DNA of 64,000 nucleotides, taken from Flavobacteriaceae bacterium CG2_30_31_66. GTDB lineage: Bacteria; Bacteroidota; Bacteroidia; Flavobacteriales; Flavobacteriaceae. How positions within the stretch are numbered: the first letter of the stretch is position 1; each line of letters opens with the position of its first letter. Under the pieces are notes generated by a model. It was not told the origin of the DNA, did not search any database, and was given only the letters and a program-made list of their open reading frames with translations. The translations under genes were made by a program, and so were the position numbers. Below are positions 58,449 to 64,000 of the stretch, one piece after another. The stretch covers positions 49,616-113,615 of the forward strand of contig MNYM01000050.1 of the NCBI GenBank assembly GCA_001873065.1. The letters are read 5' to 3'.

Positions 58449-61400
58449 ATGAATATTCTAAACTCAGTAATAAAACTTTTTGTCGGTGACAAACAACAAA
58501 AAGATTTAAAAAGTTTACAACCCATCATAAACGCCGTTAAAAAATTTGAATCCGAAATATCCAATCTTTCAAACGATGCATTAAGAGCAAAAACTCAAGA
58601 ATTTAAGGAGAAATTAAACACAGCAAACAAAGAATTCGAAGATAAAATTATTGCTTTAGAAGAAGAAGCCAAAAGCGCATCTATTGATCGACAAGAAGAA
58701 ATTTATATTGAAATCGATGCTTTAAAAGACACTTCTTACAAAATTTCTGAAGAGGTTTTATTGGAAATCATGCCTGAAGCGTTTGCAGTAATTAAAGAAA
58801 CTGCGATTCGTTTTGTAAATAACGAAGAAATTGAAGTAACTGCGACACCTTTTGATAGAGAATTGTCTGCCATTAGAAAACACATCACCCTTGAAAATGA
58901 CAAAGCATATTGGGCTAATTCTTGGGATGCTGCTGGGAAACCAGTAACTTGGGACATGGTGCATTATGATGTGCAATTGATTGGTGGGTCTGTGTTGCAT
59001 CAAGGAAAAATTGCCGAAATGATGACAGGTGAAGGAAAAACCTTGGTTTCTACCTTGCCTGTCTATCTCAATGCGCTTTCTGGAAAAGGCGTTCACGTGG
59101 TGACTGTAAACGATTATTTGGCAAAACGTGATAGCGCTTGGATGGGACCTATTTTTGAGTTTCACGGACTTTCTACTGATTGTATTGATTATCATCAACC
59201 AAATTCAGATGCACGAAGAAAAGCGTATCATGCTGATATTACTTACGGAACCAACAACGAGTTTGGTTTTGATTATTTGCGTGATAACATGGCTAGCTCT
59301 AAAGATGATTTGGTGCAAAGAGCGCCCAATTATGCCATTATTGATGAGGTAGATTCTGTGTTGATTGATGATGCAAGAACGCCATTAATCATTTCTGGTC
59401 CTGTGCCTCAAGGTGATAGACATGAGTTTAACGAATTAAAACCTTTAGTGGCTGATTTGGTGGAATTGCAACGCAAACATTTAGTAGGTGTTTTGGCAGA
59501 ATCTAAAAAATTAATTTCGGAAGGAAAAGACAAAGAAGGCGGATTTTTATTATTGAGAGTTTATAGAGGTTTGCCCAAAAACAAAGCCTTGATTAAGTTT
59601 TTATCGCAAGAAGGTGTGAAACAATTGTTGCAAAAAACCGAAAATCATTACATGCAAGACAACAACAAATTGATGCCAGAAGTGGACGAAGATTTGTGGT
59701 TTGTGGTGGAAGAAAAGAACAATCAAATTGATTTGACCGATAAAGGAATTGCGCATTTATCCGAAATTACGAAAAATGACAACTTCTTTGTGTTGCCAGA
59801 TATTGGTGTAAAAGTGGGCGAAATTGACCAATCAAAAGGAACTCCTGAAGAAAAAGCGTCTCAAAAAGAGGAATTATACCGCGATTTTAGCATCAAAAGC
59901 GAGCGTATTCACACCATGAATCAATTGTTAAAAGCCTACACCGTGTTTGAAAAAGACGTGGAATATGTAGTGATGGATAACAAAGTGATGATTGTTGATG
60001 AGCAAACAGGTCGTATCATGGATGGTCGTCGTTATTCAGACGGTTTGCATCAAGCGATTGAAGCCAAAGAAAATGTAAAAATCGAAGATGCTACTCAAAC
60101 TTTTGCTACTGTTACGTTACAAAATTACTTTAGAATGTATCGAAAATTGGCTGGTATGACAGGAACTGCAGTGACTGAAGCTGGCGAATTTTGGGAAATT
60201 TATAAGTTGGATGTTGTTGAAATTCCGACAAACAAACCTGTAACTAGAGAAGATAAAGAAGATTTGGTTTACAAAACGTCTCGTGAAAAATACAATGCGG
60301 TTATTGATGATATCGTGAAACTGGTATCTGAAAAAAGACCGGTTTTGGTGGGAACTACTTCTGTTGAAATCTCAGAATTGTTAGGAAGAATGTTGCAAAT
60401 GCGCAAAATTCCGCACAATATTTTGAATGCCAAATTGCACAAACGTGAAGCAGATATTGTTGCTGAAGCAGGAAAACCAGGCGTGGTAACCATTGCAACC
60501 AACATGGCAGGACGTGGAACAGATATCAAACTGACAGTAGACGTGAAAAAAGCGGGTGGTTTGGCTATTATTGGTACAGAACGTCATGACTCAAGACGTG
60601 TTGATAGACAGCTCAGAGGTCGTGCTGGACGTCAAGGAGATGTGGGTTCATCACAATTTTATGTGGCTTTGGACGACAACTTGATGCGTTTGTTTGGGTC
60701 TGACAGAATTGCCAAAATGATGGACAGAATGGGCTTGAAAGAAGGCGAAGTAATTCAACATTCTATGATTACCAAATCTATAGAACGTGCTCAGAAAAAA
60801 GTAGAAGAAAACAACTTTGGCATTCGTAAGCGTTTGTTAGAGTATGATGATATCATGAATGCACAACGTGAATTTGTGTACAAAAGAAGACGCAATGCTT
60901 TAGACGGAAAACGTTTGCAAGTTGACATCGCCAATATGATTTATGATACTTGTGAATCGATTGTTGCAAAAAACAAAGCGGTTAAAGACTTTCAGAATTT
61001 TGAGTTTGAATTGATTCGTTTTTCATCCATGACCTCTCCTATTTCGCAAGCTGATTTTGAAAAACTATCAGAAAAAGAAATTACTGACACGCTGTATGAC
61101 ATTGTAACAGCACATTACAAATCAAAAATTGAAAAAAATGCGGTGTTGGCATATCCTGTCATCAAAGGGGTGTATGAAAACGAAGGCGATCGTTATGAAC
61201 GCATTGTGGTGCCTTTTACAGATGGTATCAAAGCATTGCAAGTAGTCACCAACTTAAAAGAAGCTTATGAAACGCAAGGAAAAAGCTTGATTACCGATTT
61301 TGAAAAAAACATCACGTTAGCCATTATTGATGAAAACTGGAAAGAGCATTTGCGCAAAATGGACGATTTGAAACAGTCCGTTCAAAATGCGTCGTATGAG

Positions 61401-61784
61401 CAAAAAGACCCGTTGTTAATCTATAAATTCGAAGCTTTTGAATTGTTTAAATTGACGGTTGATGAAATCAATAAAGAAGTATTGTCGTTCTTATTTAAAG
61501 GCGAATTGCCCAATCAAAGTGTCAACCAAATTTCGGAAGCTCGCCAAACAAAAAGAGAGCGTTTGAGCACCAGCAAAGCCGATGTTCAAAACAGTACCGA
61601 ACAAGCCATTGCCAACTCAAGAAAACAACAACAAGCACCTGTTGAAACGATTGTGAGAGAGCAACCAAAAATCGGTAGAAACGAAAAAGTAACGATCAAA
61701 AATGTGATGACTGGCGAAGAAAAAGAAGTGAAATTCAAACAAGCCATTCCTTTGATAGAAAATGGTAGTTGGGTAGTGAAATAA
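58449..61784 (+). CDS. secA: Preprotein translocase subunit SecA
   Basis: [55 protein letters not shown]. Confidence 0.98.
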   Translation: MNILNSVIKLFVGDKQQKDLKSLQPIINAVKKFESEISNLSNDALRAKTQEFKEKLNTANKEFEDKIIALEEEAKSASIDRQEEIYIEIDALKDTSYKISEEVLLEIMPEAFAVIKETAIRFVNNEEIEVTATPFDRELSAIRKHITLENDKAYWANSWDAAGKPVTWDMVHYDVQLIGGSVLHQGKIAEMMTGEGKTLVSTLPVYLNALSGKGVHVVTVNDYLAKRDSAWMGPIFEFHGLSTDCIDYHQPNSDARRKAYHADITYGTNNEFGFDYLRDNMASSKDDLVQRAPNYAIIDEVDSVLIDDARTPLIISGPVPQGDRHEFNELKPLVADLVELQRKHLVGVLAESKKLISEGKDKEGGFLLLRVYRGLPKNKALIKFLSQEGVKQLLQKTENHYMQDNNKLMPEVDEDLWFVVEEKNNQIDLTDKGIAHLSEITKNDNFFVLPDIGVKVGEIDQSKGTPEEKASQKEELYRDFSIKSERIHTMNQLLKAYTVFEKDVEYVVMDNKVMIVDEQTGRIMDGRRYSDGLHQAIEAKENVKIEDATQTFATVTLQNYFRMYRKLAGMTGTAVTEAGEFWEIYKLDVVEIPTNKPVTREDKEDLVYKTSREKYNAVIDDIVKLVSEKRPVLVGTTSVEISELLGRMLQMRKIPHNILNAKLHKREADIVAEAGKPGVVTIATNMAGRGTDIKLTVDVKKAGGLAIIGTERHDSRRVDRQLRGRAGRQGDVGSSQFYVALDDNLMRLFGSDRIAKMMDRMGLKEGEVIQHSMITKSIERAQKKVEENNFGIRKRLLEYDDIMNAQREFVYKRRRNALDGKRLQVDIANMIYDTCESIVAKNKAVKDFQNFEFELIRFSSMTSPISQADFEKLSEKEITDTLYDIVTAHYKSKIEKNAVLAYPVIKGVYENEGDRYERIVVPFTDGIKALQVVTNLKEAYETQGKSLITDFEKNITLAIIDENWKEHLRKMDDLKQSVQNASYEQKDPLLIYKFEAFELFKLTVDEINKEVLSFLFKGELPNQSVNQISEARQTKRERLSTSKADVQNSTEQAIANSRKQQQAPVETIVREQPKIGRNEKVTIKNVMTGEEKEVKFKQAIPLIENGSWVVK

Positions 61785-61809
61785 ACCTTATTTACTAAAA
61801 TAAATATCC

Positions 61810-61850
61810 AATCCGTAAAGCAGGTAACTGTTTTGCGGATTTCTTTTTTT
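61810..61850 (+). terminator. secA terminator
   Basis: AATCCGTAAAGCAG-GTAA-CTGTTTTGCGGATT (14-bp stem with two G.U) then TCTTTTTTT. Confidence 0.88.
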
Positions 61851-61865
61851 ATAAAAAATTCATTC

Positions 61866-62153
61866 TTAAATCTTCACAAGCAAGACAAAGGTTTTTCGGA
61901 TGATGAAGTGTTGAGTATTGGTTTTTAAAGGCTTTTTACAGGGCGTCAGTTCATGACCTTGATCAATACTCACTTTTATCAACGTGGGCGCTTTTTTTTG
62001 GGATAATGGAAATCCTGTTCGACTAAATTTTACGGATACTGAATAAGCAGCTTTGGTGGCATTTTTAAAAACATTGACAGATACTAGTGTGGGTACCAAC
62101 GTGAAATGGAGCAATCCTTTTAAGTAAATATTTTTTTGATACAAGTTGTTCAT
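61866..62153 (-). CDS. Hypothetical protein (uncertain)
   Basis: 95-aa ORF MNNLYQKNIYLKGLLHFTLVPTLVSVNVF...; no recognised family. Confidence 0.35.
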   Translation of the reverse strand: MNNLYQKNIYLKGLLHFTLVPTLVSVNVFKNATKAAYSVSVKFSRTGFPLSQKKAPTLIKVSIDQGHELTPCKKPLKTNTQHFIIRKTFVLLVKI

Positions 62154-62503
62154 TTATAAACCTTCAAATGGTTATAAAACCTTTGTAGATAGACATTGAA
62201 TTATACAGTATTTACTAGTATCCTACTTATTTAAAAAATCAATAAAGCACATCGTAATTTTACGAATTCTTTTCCGTTAAGAGATTGATTTCATCATCTT
62301 ACCATTTCAATTTATATAAAATTTCATCCTACTTTAACTCCATTTACAGTAAATGTTTCTAATGGATTTATAGTTAATAAGAATTCGTGGTAAATTAATT
62401 TTAACATCAATTGCACTCAATTGATTGTATCATATAAAAGTCTTTTAAAAACATAAAGCAAATATAATCAGTATGTTAATTTTGGAAAGTTATTTCCATA
62501 GCA

Positions 62504-62673
62504 GGCAGTTGCTAGCGCCTCAGTGCACAGTGGCAGTTGGGCACGTGGGCAACTACCTATTAATTGTATAATTAGTTTAGATAAATTGTACAACTATTGG
62601 GTACTTGACACGGTACTCGCTAGCAGTTGCCTCGGTGCGTGATGGCAGTTGCCTTGGGAAGGAGTAGCAAGTA
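62504..62673. repeat. Pair of GC-rich structured imperfect repeats upstream of tyrosine recombinase
   Basis: GCCTCAGTGCACAGTGGCAGTTG (62517-62539) vs GCCTCGGTGCGTGATGGCAGTTG (62629-62651), 18/23 identical; each inside a larger inverted repeat. Confidence 0.7.
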
Positions 62674-62760
62674 TGCAATAGCAATGCTTTTAATCTCTGA
62701 TTTTTTTTGATTTATTTATTGAAAACAGTATATTTGGTTTAAAATTGAAAAAGAAAAAGA

Positions 62761-64000
62761 TTGTTTATTTTGGAAAGTGGTATTACATTACAAAAAATAG
62801 TTCATCGAAATGAGTTTAGAATTGCAGTTTATTATTCATTTAATGATAAGATAACTGCAATTTTAAAAACTATTGATGCAAAATACAGTAAAACACATCG
62901 TTGCTGGTATGTGGATTATTCTAAATCGAATTATGATTTTATAAAAAGTCATTTTGATACTATTACTTTTATAGATAAAGACGGATTAAAAAAAACGGTA
63001 TCCTCAACAAAACAACACGTTCAAACGGTGACCGATGCAAATCGTGACCTATCACCCATAGCGAAAAGCGAATTTCAGTTAGGCACACCACAAGTGGGCA
63101 ACCCTGAACATAAAAAGGAAATTCCTTTTGACGAAAAAGTGAAGTTGCAATTGATGGATAATATTGGCAAATACTGGGTTTTTAAGATGCATTATCATCA
63201 AGAAATCAGTAAAAAACTATTGACAGTTAAAGGTGTTTTTTGGAATAAAAACTACCGTTGTTTTATGGTGTACAGGCATCCTTCCACCAAAAAAACGGTG
63301 GAAGCATTGTTGCAGAAATCTCCCTTTTTTGGAACGGATTATGTTACAAAAGATGCTTCTTTTAAAGGTAAAAAGGTTTTGATTAAACCTCATTTTGAAG
63401 ATACAACTTGGATGGAAGTTTACGTGCCGAGCATACATGCCTTGCACGAAGTTGTTAAAAGAATGCAGTTTTCTAGATATAGTAAAACGAAAAACTGTTA
63501 TTTAGTACCTGCTGCACCTATTGTTTATGAGAGTATTCAATTGCAATTTGAAGCTTTAAAAGTATTGATTGTATCTGATTTGCCACTGCCCTATCTCAAC
63601 AAAAAAAACTTACCGAATCAAAAACAACAACAATTAACCAAGGCAAAAGACACGCTTTTTTCGAAATTGCAACTTCATGAAAAACCATTTATGGAACGCA
63701 TGTTAAATACATTGTTGGCTATGAATTATAGTGCCTCTACTCTTGATAATTATGGCAGCTGTTTTTTAGAATATTTGCGCTATTTTGATAAAAAAAGACC
63801 AGAAGAAATTTCGAATTCAGAAATCATTCGATTTTTAGGTAGCTTAATGCAGCAAGGATTATCAGCTTCTAAAGGACATACAATGGTGAATGCTATTCAG
63901 TTTTATTATCATCAAGTTTTGGGTTTGAAAACGTACGATTTTAAATTGCCAAGACCTAAAAAAGAGAAAAAATTGCCTGCCGTTTTAACGATGGATGAAT
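62761..64000 (+). CDS. Tyrosine-type recombinase/integrase with long N-terminal repeat region (truncated by window edge)
   Basis: Open frame from TTG 62761/62770 to the edge; SAM-like core-binding region (MERMLNTLLAMNYSASTLDNYGSCFLEYLRYF) then LPRPKKEKKLPAVLTMDE typical of Xer/IntI-type recombinases. Confidence 0.85.
   Translation, partial: MFILESGITLQKIVHRNEFRIAVYYSFNDKITAILKTIDAKYSKTHRCWYVDYSKSNYDFIKSHFDTITFIDKDGLKKTVSSTKQHVQTVTDANRDLSPIAKSEFQLGTPQVGNPEHKKEIPFDEKVKLQLMDNIGKYWVFKMHYHQEISKKLLTVKGVFWNKNYRCFMVYRHPSTKKTVEALLQKSPFFGTDYVTKDASFKGKKVLIKPHFEDTTWMEVYVPSIHALHEVVKRMQFSRYSKTKNCYLVPAAPIVYESIQLQFEALKVLIVSDLPLPYLNKKNLPNQKQQQLTKAKDTLFSKLQLHEKPFMERMLNTLLAMNYSASTLDNYGSCFLEYLRYFDKKRPEEISNSEIIRFLGSLMQQGLSASKGHTMVNAIQFYYHQVLGLKTYDFKLPRPKKEKKLPAVLTMDE

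Noticed and set aside
58736-60587. Several small ORFs antisense or out of frame within secA
   Set aside because: Fully inside a confident secA gene; chance ORFs.
63217-63447. 76-aa minus ORF
   Set aside because: Antisense within the tyrosine recombinase frame.
61866-64000. Complete chromosomal integron (intI, attI, cassettes)
   Set aside because: No convincing RYYYAAC/GTTRRRY core sites and no attC after the hypothetical ORF. The recombinase catalytic domain is outside the window, so IntI identity cannot be tested.
1-64000. tRNA or rRNA genes
   Set aside because: No tRNA cloverleaf-like T-loop signature or rRNA-like stretch was noticed by eye. A tRNAscan-SE/barrnap run would be needed to be certain.

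Overview
AT-rich chromosomal window from a Bacteroidota/Flavobacteriia-type genome, judged from protein families and TTTG/TAnnTTTG promoters. It is mostly core genes: LptD (truncated at the left edge), an amidase, MlaD, Fe-S proteins, menA/menC/menE, an FNR-like regulator with ccoI, deoD, hemN and ccoS-NO-Q-P-G-H, fahA, glyA, rmuC, pepT, a complete hisGDCBHAFIE operon, a fused E1 dehydrogenase, Lrp, and secA. A tyrosine recombinase is cut by the right edge. The most interesting signals are mostly non-coding or missed by the ORF track: (1) an unannotated 18-aa His leader peptide (MTFIQAHHHHFYNCSQAI) with a terminator and a possible antiterminator before hisG; (2) five TTACAATTGTAA-type palindromes around a small XRE regulator, one overlapping its -7 box; (3) a RAYT (Y1 transposase) gene flanked by inverted REP hairpins, next to eight exact-period 42-bp tandem units; (4) a dispersed CCTACAAGGTTT palindrome family, one copy of which encodes the C-terminus and stop of HisA; (5) a 14-bp FNR-type palindrome at identical spacing in front of ccoI and ccoS; (6) a dead MntA-HepT module beside an IS3 remnant; (7) a tyrosine recombinase with three N-terminal repeat modules, preceded by GC-rich structured repeats. 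All assignments come from reading sequence and motifs only. No database search was run.
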